Assembly: GCA_947600145.1 (NCBI GenBank) | Contig: CANQGA010000005.1 | Span: forward strand, 1-39,979 | Source of the DNA: an uncultured Lachnospiraceae bacterium | GTDB taxonomy: Bacteria > Bacillota > Clostridia > Lachnospirales > Lachnospiraceae | Reading direction: 5' to 3' | Length of the DNA stretch: 39,979 bases | Shown: piece by piece, positions 24,908 to 34,400 of the stretch | Position numbering within the stretch: position 1 is the stretch's first letter | Layout of the letters: every line of letters starts with the position of its first letter | Notes under the pieces: model-generated | Told to the model about the DNA's origin: nothing | Seen by the model: the letters and a program-made list of their open reading frames with translations, nothing else | Databases searched by the model: none | Made by a program: the position numbers and the translations under genes

Positions 24908-26497
24908 TCACCTCCGCCTTCTCAGGGCTCTCCCGGGAAGGATTCCGATTATATCGCCGTCCTCCATAACAACCTTTCCGTTCACGATCAGCGTATCGAT
25001 CCCGGCCGGGCGCTTCCTCGGCTCCTCATACGTCGCCAGATCCGCGACCCGTTCAAAGTCGAATATCGTCAGATCCGCCGCGTATCCTTTGGCCAGGACT
25101 CCCCTTCCCTTAAGCCCGTAAATGTGAGCAGGGAGGCTGGTCAGTTTTGATATGATCTTCTCCGCTGGCATCCCATGCTCCCTCGCCTGCCGGATGACTC
25201 TCGGGAACGTTCCGAATGTCCTGGGATGGCACCACTCTCCGGTGGGGATCGTATCGCTTCCGATGGTGTAACGGTCATTCTCAAACAGCTGGTATATATC
25301 CCTGAACAGCTGGCTTCTCACGGCCTCATCTTCCGGTTCCGTTCCGCGCCATCCCGCTTCCAGATCATTTTCCAAAAGCGTCTCCACGATCATCTCCGGG
25401 ACGGAAACTCCCATCATTTCCGCGGCCTCTTCGAACGTCTTTCCCAAAAATTCGGAATAAGGATCCTTCAGATGCGTGATCACTCCCGTCGTTCCCTTTC
25501 CCACGATCAGAGAACAGCGCTCTTCCATATCTTTCAGGATCCTCTGCCGCAGGTTCCGGTCTCCCAGCCGCTCCATGACCGCCGGATACCCGCCGTCCTG
25601 GACCCAGCCCGGAAGAAGGACCATCATATATCCGCAGCCCGCAAGATACGGATACAGTTCAAAGGTCACTTCCGATCCGTATTTCCGGCAGACGTCGAAC
25701 GGTTCGATCAGCTTCTCCGGCCGACCGATCGTGGCCGGATATTTCGTCCGATGATGGAGCATATGCATCCTGACTCCTGTCTCGGAAGCCACGCGGACCA
25801 TCTCCTGCAGGGGATCAAACTCAGAACCGATGATATTCAGGCGCAGATGTACACAGAAAACGCCGTCATATTCTTTCACGACCCTGCAAAGTTCAATAAG
25901 CTCTTTTGTATCGCTGTAAGTTCCGGGGTAATAACTAAGGCCGACGGAGAACCCTGCGGCCCCTTCTTCCATGGATCTTCTGAGATGCTCTTTCGCTTTT
26001 TCAAGCCTTTCCCCCACAAGCGGCGCCGAAGTAAATCCGGCTGCCATCTGCCGCACCGCGTTGTGGGTCACGTCGGATGCCACATTGACCGCGCACCCGT
26101 CCAGCAGATCGAGAAACTGTCCGAATGTCTCCCATCGGGGCAGATGACCGCTCACATTGGAGAAGATACCGGCGTTTACTTTCATGGCGTCCTCAAAACA
26201 ACATGGTTCCATGGGAGCAAATCCCAGTCCGCACATACCGGTGACCACTGTCGATACGCCCTGATACACCGCGTTTACATGCTGGCGGTTATTCATCAGA
26301 TTGATCTCCGAATGCGTATGACAGTCAATAAAACCGGGCGAGACGCATCTGCCCGACGCGTCGATCACTCTTCGCGCCTTCACATCCGTAAATTTCCCGA
26401 TATCCGTGATCGTATCACGCTCTACGAGAATATCGGCCGCATACGGCGGCGCGCCCGTTCCGTCAATGATCAGGCCGTTCTTTATTAAGAGTTCCAT
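24908..26497 (-). CDS. N-acyl-D-amino-acid deacylase (D-aminoacylase, amidohydrolase superfamily)
   Basis: MELLIKNGLIIDGTGAPPYAADILVE; CVSPGFIDCHTHSEIN; KGYAADLTIFDFERV; GSDTIPTGEWCHPRTFGTFPRVI. Confidence 0.92.
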   Translation of the reverse strand: MELLIKNGLIIDGTGAPPYAADILVERDTITDIGKFTDVKARRVIDASGRCVSPGFIDCHTHSEINLMNNRQHVNAVYQGVSTVVTGMCGLGFAPMEPCCFEDAMKVNAGIFSNVSGHLPRWETFGQFLDLLDGCAVNVASDVTHNAVRQMAAGFTSAPLVGERLEKAKEHLRRSMEEGAAGFSVGLSYYPGTYSDTKELIELCRVVKEYDGVFCVHLRLNIIGSEFDPLQEMVRVASETGVRMHMLHHRTKYPATIGRPEKLIEPFDVCRKYGSEVTFELYPYLAGCGYMMVLLPGWVQDGGYPAVMERLGDRNLRQRILKDMEERCSLIVGKGTTGVITHLKDPYSEFLGKTFEEAAEMMGVSVPEMIVETLLENDLEAGWRGTEPEDEAVRSQLFRDIYQLFENDRYTIGSDTIPTGEWCHPRTFGTFPRVIRQAREHGMPAEKIISKLTSLPAHIYGLKGRGVLAKGYAADLTIFDFERVADLATYEEPRKRPAGIDTLIVNGKVVMEDGDIIGILPGRALRRRR

Positions 26498-26514
26498 ATT
26501 TTCCCCTTTCCTAT

Positions 26515-26985
26515 TCATTCATCCTTCAGTTCGACGATCATCTCGATCTCGACAGGAGTCCCGAAAGGAAGCTCATTGGTTCCCAGGGCAGCTCTCGCGT
26601 GCTGTCCTTTCTCGCCGAACGCCTGTATCAGCAGCTCCGACGCGCCGTTGATCACATAAGGCTGCTCCCCGAATCCGGGCGCGCTGGCCACAAACCCGAG
26701 AACCTTCACGATCCTTTCCACCCTGTCCAGATCATGGATCTCATACTTAAGCGCGGCGAGACAGTTCAGGATCGACTGTCTCGCGCATTCGATCCCCTGT
26801 TCTACCGTAACCGTTTCCCCAAGTCTGCCCTTATAAGGCAGTTCACCGTCCTTCCGGCAGTCCTGGCCGGATACATAGACTAATTTTCCCAAAAAAGTAA
26901 CTGCCGGCAGATACGCAGCCACTGGCTTCGGACATCCCGGCAGTTTATAACCCATTTCCTCTATTCTTTTTTCAATTTGCCCCAT
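26515..26985 (-). CDS. RidA/YjgF family protein
   Basis: 156 aa; GKLVYVSGQDCRKDGELPYKGRLGETVTVEQGIECARQSILNCLAALK; PFGTPVEIEMIVEL. Confidence 0.9.
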   Translation of the reverse strand: MGQIEKRIEEMGYKLPGCPKPVAAYLPAVTFLGKLVYVSGQDCRKDGELPYKGRLGETVTVEQGIECARQSILNCLAALKYEIHDLDRVERIVKVLGFVASAPGFGEQPYVINGASELLIQAFGEKGQHARAALGTNELPFGTPVEIEMIVELKDE

Positions 26986-27646
26986 CAGTTCCCTCCTGAT
27001 CCTTTCCGCGCACCATATCCAGATAGTTGTATAAAGTGAACTTCGATATCTGCAGCAGCTCGCAGGCCCTGATCCCGGATTTCGATATCAAAAACGCTCC
27101 TTTTTTGTCAAGGTACCGAAGCAGCTCCAGCTTCTCTTCCCGCTTCATCTCTTCGGGGGCCTTTCCGATCATCTTCACCCCGTTCTGAAACATATGGTCA
27201 AAAAGCTGACTTACATTCTCTGCAAATATTTCGTTTTCCTGATGCTCTTCCGGCTCCATCTCATAGCGGTTCAGATTCTTCAGATACTCTTCAAAATGAA
27301 TGGTCTCCGTAATATCCAGGTTTACGCAGAGGGACCCGATCACAGTCCCCTCATCGTCGCGGATATAGATGGAAGAAGAGCGCAGGATCTTCCCGTCGCG
27401 GGTATGCGTAATGTAATTGTAGCGGTTTCCGTCTACATTACTGCCGCGGAGGACTTCCAGCCCCAGATTGCTGCCGCATCCGCCGATCTCCCGGCCAGTC
27501 AGATGCCCGTTACGGATATCTACAATTGTATGATTATAATCTTTTGTCAGATCATGCAGCACCACCTCACAGGAAGAGCCGAACTGTCTCTCCAGCATGT
27601 CCAAAATGCTCTGCAGCAAATCCCACTGCTCATAAATGTTTTTCAT
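26972..27646 (-). CDS. YheO-like PAS + HTH transcriptional regulator (DauR-like family)
   Basis: 224 aa; SSCEVVLHDLTKDYNHTIVDIRNGHLTGREIGG; C-terminal HTH GIRACELLQISKFTLYNYLD. Confidence 0.9.
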   Translation of the reverse strand: MKNIYEQWDLLQSILDMLERQFGSSCEVVLHDLTKDYNHTIVDIRNGHLTGREIGGCGSNLGLEVLRGSNVDGNRYNYITHTRDGKILRSSSIYIRDDEGTVIGSLCVNLDITETIHFEEYLKNLNRYEMEPEEHQENEIFAENVSQLFDHMFQNGVKMIGKAPEEMKREEKLELLRYLDKKGAFLISKSGIRACELLQISKFTLYNYLDMVRGKDQEGTDGAN

Positions 27647-27673
27647 ATCAACTGCCTCTCCTTATTCTATTGA

Positions 27674-27691
27674 TATCATACAGATATGATA
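27674..27691. promoter_or_regulatory. Palindromic operator candidate TATCATA-CAGA-TATGATA
   Basis: Perfect 7-bp dyad with 4-nt spacer overlapping the predicted -10 of the regulator operon. Confidence 0.65.
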
Positions 27692-27714
27692 ACATTTAGT
27701 TTGATTTCTTGCAA
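27686..27714 (-). promoter_or_regulatory. Predicted promoter of the YheO-regulator/D-aminoacylase/ABC operon
   Basis: Minus strand TTGCAA (27714-27709), 17-nt spacer, TATCAT (27691-27686). Confidence 0.65.
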
Positions 27715-27832
27715 GAGCATTCTTAATATTTAGTTATCTGGCCTTGTAATTCATGTATACCATAATTTTTGTCAGATGTCAAGCAATATATCAAACTTAT
27801 TTTAATATTTTGCGCGTTTCTCTTATTATTTT

Positions 27833-28678
27833 TCATTTATTTAAGACTCTTCGTTTGAACATGACAAAAGATCTGCCAGGAATCTCTGTAAAGAACCGGT
27901 CTATATTCCCGGTATCCGCCAGCGTTACATAGCAGGTTTTCCCGTCCGGTCCGCCAAAGGCGATGTTGGAGCACTTCTTCCCGCTCAGATATATCTCGGA
28001 AACCGGCTTTCCATCCGGGGAAAGGATCACGACCGTCCCTTTATCATAGCGCGTCACATACAGATTCCCTTCCGCGTCGCACCGCATGCCGTCCATCTGG
28101 AAATCCTCGAATTCATAAAACAGCCGTTTATTTTCAAGCTCCCGGCCATCCACGAGGTCGTAGGCCCAAATCCTGCGCTGCCGGGATTCATTGACGTAAA
28201 GCGTCTTTTCATCCGGGCTCACTTCGATGCCGTTGGTCGTTCCCATATGGTCCTCCATGAGATCCACCGAGCCGTCCGGACTGACGCGCCATAATTGGCC
28301 GGACAGTTCCTTCCACAGCGGGTCGGAAGCGAACACGACATCTTCGCTGGTGATGCAGATGTCGTTCGGCTGATTCATACGGTCTTCATGGGCCAGTACG
28401 GACAGCTCTCTCGTCTGCATATCGGCCTTCCAGATGTTATGCCCCGTGTAATCCGCGATCAGCATCTCGCCCCTGCTGTTAAACCGTATTCCGTTGCCGA
28501 TGCTGATACCGGGCAATTTCAGGAAAACGGAACACTCTCCGGAAGGAGTTACCTTACCAATTGTATGCTGCTCTCCATAATTGACAGCATATAAATTTCC
28601 TTCCCAGTCACATGCCGGTCCCTCTATTCCGAAGGTAAATCCCCCCGGCGGCGTAAAAACAGAACTTTTGTACAGCAT
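27833..28678 (-). CDS. SMP-30/gluconolactonase/LRE family protein
   Basis: 281 aa beta-propeller pattern: EGPACDWEGNLYAVNYGEQHTIGKVTPSG, GIRFNSRGEMLIADYTGHNIW, MGTTNGIEVSPDEKTLYVNES. Confidence 0.88.
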   Translation of the reverse strand: MLYKSSVFTPPGGFTFGIEGPACDWEGNLYAVNYGEQHTIGKVTPSGECSVFLKLPGISIGNGIRFNSRGEMLIADYTGHNIWKADMQTRELSVLAHEDRMNQPNDICITSEDVVFASDPLWKELSGQLWRVSPDGSVDLMEDHMGTTNGIEVSPDEKTLYVNESRQRRIWAYDLVDGRELENKRLFYEFEDFQMDGMRCDAEGNLYVTRYDKGTVVILSPDGKPVSEIYLSGKKCSNIAFGGPDGKTCYVTLADTGNIDRFFTEIPGRSFVMFKRRVLNK

Positions 28679-28794
28679 CCTGACACCTCCTTTATTTTCT
28701 TCATTTTAAAATTTTTTGTTTGATTTGTCAACAAATTTATTATTTTTAGTAATATTTTCCTGTACAGCATGTGTTTCTTCCTAAATACAAAATC

Positions 28795-28838
28795 CCCCGA
28801 ATCTGAAATCTTATCCCGTAAGCTTTCAGATTCAGGGG
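28795..28838 (-). terminator. Terminator hairpin downstream of the amidase gene
   Basis: ccccgaatctgaaa (28795-28808) / tttcagattcagggg (28824-28838), followed by T-rich sequence on the minus strand. Confidence 0.75.
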
Positions 28839-28896
28839 AAGCCTGTTCTACTATTCGCCTGTCTGCCGCGGCAGGCGCTGCGGGCCGACGGCCCTC

Positions 28897-30222
28897 TTAC
28901 TGTCCGAAGAACGCGTTCACGCCGGCCAGCAGGCCGTCCGCGATCGTCTCCAGCTTGCCGTCCGAGTAATCGGAGACCTTGTCGCCAAGCTCGATATCGA
29001 TGGACGGGACCGTGGAGTAGGAGGTCTGGGTCAGATCCATCTCCATGGAACCGCCGGAGAAGATCTTAACGCCCGCGTTCTTAAGCCCGCCGATCAGGCA
29101 CTCGCCCAAAGCGTTGTGCTCCTGCCAGTGGGACTTGACCGGTTCCATGCTGCGGTAAGAGGAAGTGCTGGGAACGCTCATATAGAACGCGCCCTTGTCG
29201 CTGGTCGTGGAATCCCAGTGAAGCGCGATGTGGCAGTCTGCCGCGTTGTTGGCGATGACGGTGCGGGCGATGTTGTCCAGCTGGACGTCGTCGCTCTCGC
29301 GGATCATCAGCACATCATAGCCTGCCGCCAGGAGCCTGGCCTTGAACTTTAAGGCCATGGCGAGCGTCACCTTCGGCTCCGGCGTGCCGTCCGCAAATGT
29401 CATGCCGCCGGATACGGCGGTCGCCCTGGTCGCGCCTGCAGCCGTGCTTCCGCCGGTCACCTTCGGTGTGCCGTCGGGATGGCACAGAGTCGTTACGGAG
29501 CTGCCTCCCTTGGTTCCGTGGCCGGCGTTGACGCAGACCGTGATCCCCTTGCGGTTCGCGGCGTCGGATTTATACAGAACGGCCGCTCCGGAATTGATCT
29601 TGGAGAATTCCGCGTACTTCCACTCCGGGTTCAGCCGCACCTCTCCCTCGGCGACAGCCGCCGCGGCCGCCCGGGTCTCAGGCTCTTCCAGGGACACAAA
29701 CTGCGAGGAAATGTAACATTCTTTGTCCTCGTAGATGACTTTGCTCCATTCATCGTTATAGCCGATGCGCTTCAAGGACGTTCCCCTGCTCACGTTCGCG
29801 ACCACCTCCGACTGCGTGTCGGAAGAGGCGCGCACATTCACATCGTCCCCGGTCACATAGACCGTCTCATCGGTCTCCGTATAGGCCGGCGTCGTCTCGG
29901 GCGCCGTCGTCTCTGCCTCAGCAGTCTGCGCGGCAGTCTCGTCCGCAGAAGGCGCTGCTGCCTGTCCCGGTCCTGCCGGAGCTCCGGGGCCCGCGGCCTG
30001 CGTTCCGCTCAGATTCTCCGCCTCTATCGCCGGACCCTGCGGCACTGTTTCCGCCTGCCCCTGCTGCGCCGCGGCAGCGCCGGGGCCTTCTGACGGCGCC
30101 GCGCTGGTCTCAATGGGCTGATACCGGTTCTGACATCCGGTTGCCAGCAGAAGGGCGGTCAGTACCGCCGCGGCAATCCTGCCCCCCGCATATCTTCCCC
30201 TGTTTTTCCCTTCCATCTTCAT
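28897..30222 (-). CDS. N-acetylmuramoyl-L-alanine amidase (Amidase_3) lipoprotein with SH3b domain
   Basis: Lipobox LLATGCQN; SH3b DDVNVRASSDTQSEVVANVSRGTSL; ITVCVNAGHGTKGG...; DCHIALHWDS; VPSIDIELGDKVSD. Confidence 0.88.
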   Translation of the reverse strand: MKMEGKNRGRYAGGRIAAAVLTALLLATGCQNRYQPIETSAAPSEGPGAAAAQQGQAETVPQGPAIEAENLSGTQAAGPGAPAGPGQAAAPSADETAAQTAEAETTAPETTPAYTETDETVYVTGDDVNVRASSDTQSEVVANVSRGTSLKRIGYNDEWSKVIYEDKECYISSQFVSLEEPETRAAAAAVAEGEVRLNPEWKYAEFSKINSGAAVLYKSDAANRKGITVCVNAGHGTKGGSSVTTLCHPDGTPKVTGGSTAAGATRATAVSGGMTFADGTPEPKVTLAMALKFKARLLAAGYDVLMIRESDDVQLDNIARTVIANNAADCHIALHWDSTTSDKGAFYMSVPSTSSYRSMEPVKSHWQEHNALGECLIGGLKNAGVKIFSGGSMEMDLTQTSYSTVPSIDIELGDKVSDYSDGKLETIADGLLAGVNAFFGQ

Positions 30223-31301
30223 ATGATAACTCCTCCGCCTAAAACATATTCCCCATCGTAGAACACTGCCGCCTGTCCCGGCGTTATGGCCCGCTGGGGT
30301 TCGTCAAACCGCACCTCGACCAGGTCCGGTCCGATCTCTCTGATCTCACAGGGCGCGCCCTTGTGGGCATAACGGATCTTCGCCGCCGCCCTTCGCGACT
30401 TCCCGCGCAGTCCGTCCGCCGCCATCCAGTTGACGCGGCTGCAGACCAGGCGGTCCGAATATACATCCTCCGCCTCTCCGATGACCACTTCATTGGTCCC
30501 GGGGCGGATCTCCGTCACAAACACCGGATGTCCCATCGCCAGGCCAAGGCCCTTGCGCTGGCCCACCGTATAATGGGTGATCCCCTGATGGCGGCCAAGC
30601 ACCCTCCCCTGCGCATCCACGAAATTTCCCGGAACCGGACTCCTTCCGGTGTCCCTGGCGATAAATCCGGCGTAATCCTGATCCGGCACAAAGCAGATCT
30701 CCTGGCTGTCCGGCTTGCGGGCGACAGGAAGATCAAGCTGCTCCGCCATAGCCCGGATCTCTTCCTTGTGGTAATGGCCCACCGGCATCAGCGTATGTCT
30801 GAGCTGTTCCTGGGTCAGATTGTAAAGCGCGTAGGTCTGGTCTTTCGCCGCGGTCACAGAGCTGCGGACGGCGCAGCGGCCGTTCGGCAGGCATTCCACC
30901 CGGGCGTAATGCCCCGTCGCGATGTAGTCGGCGCCGATATCCAGACTCCGCCTCAGAAGAGCTTCCCATTTGACATAACGGTTGCAGGCGATACAGGGAT
31001 TCGGCGTCCGCCCGTGCGTGTACTCATCGATAAAATAATCGATGACGTGCCTGCGGAACTCATCCCGGAAATTCATCACATAATAAGGGATCCCAAGCTT
31101 CCAGGCGACGCGCCGGGCGTCCTCCACGGCGCTCAGTCCGCAGCAGCCGCCGTTTGCCGCCTGGGTATCGCGGTCTTCCTCCTGCCAGATCTGCATCGTG
31201 ACGCCGACCACATCGTAACCCTGCCTCATAAGCAGCCAGGCAGCCACCGATGAATCCACGCCGCCGGACATGCCGACGACGACCTTTTCCTTTCTGCCCA
31301 T
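30219..31301 (-). CDS. mnmA: tRNA 2-thiouridine(34) synthase MnmA
   Basis: VVVGMSGGVDSSVAAWLL PP-loop; GCCGLSAVEDARRVAWKLGIPYYVMNF; TPNPCIACNRYVKW; SQEICFVPDQDY. Confidence 0.97.
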   Translation of the reverse strand: MGRKEKVVVGMSGGVDSSVAAWLLMRQGYDVVGVTMQIWQEEDRDTQAANGGCCGLSAVEDARRVAWKLGIPYYVMNFRDEFRRHVIDYFIDEYTHGRTPNPCIACNRYVKWEALLRRSLDIGADYIATGHYARVECLPNGRCAVRSSVTAAKDQTYALYNLTQEQLRHTLMPVGHYHKEEIRAMAEQLDLPVARKPDSQEICFVPDQDYAGFIARDTGRSPVPGNFVDAQGRVLGRHQGITHYTVGQRKGLGLAMGHPVFVTEIRPGTNEVVIGEAEDVYSDRLVCSRVNWMAADGLRGKSRRAAAKIRYAHKGAPCEIREIGPDLVEVRFDEPQRAITPGQAAVFYDGEYVLGGGVII

Positions 31302-31351
31302 ACGCAACCTTCTGCACCTTTTCGTGAACCGCTTTCAATCTCCGGATATTT

Positions 31352-31380
31352 ATTCTATACCATATTCGCGGCGACTGCAA
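31352..31380 (-). promoter_or_regulatory. Predicted promoter of mnmA-amidase unit
   Basis: Minus strand TTGCAG (31380-31375), 17-nt spacer, TAGAAT (31357-31352). Confidence 0.6.
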
Positions 31381-31446
31381 GGAAAAATTTCCGCGTCTTT
31401 GGCGCGTCTCCGCCGGACCGCCTGCAGACAGCGCGAACCGCCGGGC

Positions 31447-34400
31447 TCATTCCACCGTCTTCAGGCTTTCCACCATATCCACCTTCTTAAGCTTAAAATG
31501 GGCCGCGATGTTGACGATGACCGAGAAGAACACCGTCAGAACCGCCGCCAGCACATACGCGTAGGGCGGCGCGGTACGCCCGAACATGACCAGATTGACC
31601 TCTACCGTAAGGACCAGCCAGGAATGCAGAAAACGCCCCATGACCAGCCCCAGAAGGATCCCGAAGATCGTCAGGAAAATATTTTCGCGGTAGACGTAGG
31701 CTGTGGTCTCCCGGTCATAGAAGCCCAGAACCTTGAGCGTGGCCAGCTCCCGGGTCCGCTCGGTGATATTGATGTTCGTCAGGTTATAAAGAACCACAAA
31801 AGCCAGCGCGGCGGCCGCGATGATGATGATAACTACCGCATAGTCGATGGCCACCATACTGTCCGTGAAGCTGTCCCGGATCGTGGCGATGTAAGAGTAG
31901 GAGGTAACAGCGTCCATCTCCATCAGCTCCACCGACACCCGCTCGGACTGGTCCGCGCCGGCCCCGAAAGCATAGCGGAGCAGGAGCACATTGTCCTCCG
32001 GCTCCTCGCCGAACAGCTGCATGTAGACGCCCTCAGACAGATAGACGTAATGCCGGACGTAGTTTTCCGCGATATCGGAGACCACGGCCGTAACACGCGT
32101 ATCATCCTTCTCCAGCGTGATCGTGTCCCCCGCCCGGACGTCCAGAAGCTCCGACAGCTTCTCGGTAATGATGACGCCGTCATCCGGCAGGACCACCGGC
32201 TCGCTGTCCAGACGATGGCGGAGGTCGATGAATCTGGTAAATTCTTCCATATCCTTCACCGCGAACAGGAAGACGTCATAGGCCGGCCCATCCGTCGAAG
32301 CCTCGGCCATGGACTGCGAGGAGACCAGGTATTCCTCAACATTTTCATTGGCGGACAGGTAGCTTTCCACGGAGGCGGTCTCCGCGGGATCCGCGTCAGC
32401 GTCCAGACCTACAGACGCGTCGTAGAGCGAGATCTCGTCAAACTGGCGGTTCAGGATCGAGAAAATGGAGTCGTGCAGACCGAAACCGGTGACGATCAGG
32501 GCCGTGCAGCCGCCGATTCCGATCACGGTCATCCAGAAGCGCCTCTTATAGCGGAACAGGTTGCGCATCGTCACCTTCCATGTGAAGGAGAGCCTGCCCC
32601 AGAGCGGCCGTATGTATTCGAGGAAGACACGCTTGCCGGGCTTGGGAGCGCGGGGCCGCATCAAATTGGCCGGAGTATCCACCAATGTGGACAGACAGGC
32701 CCAGAGCGCCGCGCCGGTGGTGCAGAAGACCGCCGCCAGCACCGAGATCACATAAGTCGCCATCTGGTTCTTAAACCGCAGCGCGGGGATATTGTACATG
32801 ATGTTAAACGCGTTGGCGATCACGCCGGGAATCAGCGTACAGCCCAGCATCAGGCCAAGCACGCCGCCGATCAGGCTGGCCGCCAGGGCATAGCCGATAT
32901 ATTTTCTGGAAATGGACAGACGCGAGAAGCCCAGCGCCTTCAGGGCGCCGATCTGGGTCCTCTGCTCCTCCACCATCCTGGTCATCGTAGTCAGGCAGGC
33001 CAGCGCCGCAACCAGGAAAAAGATCACCGGGAAGATGTTGGCCAGATTGCCGATCCGCTCCGAATCCTGTCCGTAGCCCTCAAAACCGGCGTTCGTATTG
33101 CGGCCCAGCACATACCACTCACATTCGTCGATCTCAGCGAGCTCCTCCCTCGCGTCGTCCAGCTCGGCCTGGGCGTCGTCCAGTTTCTGCTGCGCGTCGG
33201 CGATCTTCTCGTCGGCTTCCTTCTTCCCGTCCTCATACTCTTCCAGACCGTCGGCATATTCCTGCTCGCCGTCAGTAAGCTCGGCAAGGGCGTCGTCCAG
33301 CTCCTTCCGGCCGTCGGCGCGGGCGTCCTCCAGTTCGGCCGCTCCGTCGTTATATTCCTCCCAGCCGTCAGCCAGCTCCCGCTCGCCGTCCTCGATCTCG
33401 ACGCGGGCGTCTTCCAGTTCTTTCCAGGCGTCGTCCAGTTCGGTACGGCCGTCGGCAAGCTCCTTTTCCGCGTCGGCAAGCTCGCTCTTCGCGTCCTCCA
33501 GCTCCCTGCGGGCATCTGCCAGCTGCGAACGGGCGGATTCGATCTCAGACTGGGCGGAAGACAGCTGGGACTGGGCGGCTTTCAGTTTTGCCTCATTTTG
33601 GGCCGCTTCAGCATATCCATAATTGATCTGCCTTTCCAGTTCTTCAAACGTATAAATCCAGGCGATCTGATTTCCTATGCTTGCAGCCATATTCCGAAGT
33701 TCATTCCGCTTTTCTTCCGCATTATGGATTTTCTGCGTCAATTCATCTCTTTTCTGAGCATTCCCCGGAGTTGCAGGACCGAGTCCTGCGAGTTCCGCCT
33801 GAAGCCCGGCCAACTCATTCTCCGTTCCCAGCAATCCAGCCTCCAGCTGTTCCCTTTGTGACAACAGCTCAGGCAACATAGCCTTACCTTTCTCATACTC
33901 TGACCTGTTTTCCTCCAGCTGCGCTTCACCAGCCTTTAATTCCGCCAGCTTCTGCTCATACAGCGCCAAGCCGTCGGCATACTCCCTCCGTCCGGCCTCA
34001 TAGGCCGACAATCCGCTGCTGTATTCCGACTGACCGTCCGCGTATTCCTTCTGTCCGTCTTCGTATGCCTTCCTGCCGTCCTCATACTCCTTCACGCCGT
34101 CCTCATACTCGGCAAGCCCGTCCTGGTATTCTTTCATTCCGTCGGCGTACTGCTGTTTGCCGTCCGCCAGCTCCCGCTCGGCGTCCAGAAGCTCCTGATG
34201 CGCGTCCGCCAGCTCTTTCTTTGCGTCCCGGATCTCCTCATCATAGGTATCCTGACCCTCACGGTAATCTTTCCAGCCGTCGTCCAGCTCCTGCCGCGCG
34301 TCCATAAGCTCCTGCCGCGCGTCCGCCAGCTCTTTCTCCGCGTCGTCCTGCGCGTCAGCCAGTTCTTCCCGGGCGTCGTCCAGTTCCGCCTGCGCGTCGT

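Noticed and set aside
31270-33861. 863-aa plus-strand ORF (31270..33861)
   Set aside because: Complement of the FtsX-like permease and mnmA start; composition rich in His/Arg/Gly/Gln, with repeated patterns that are simply reversed coiled-coil codons.
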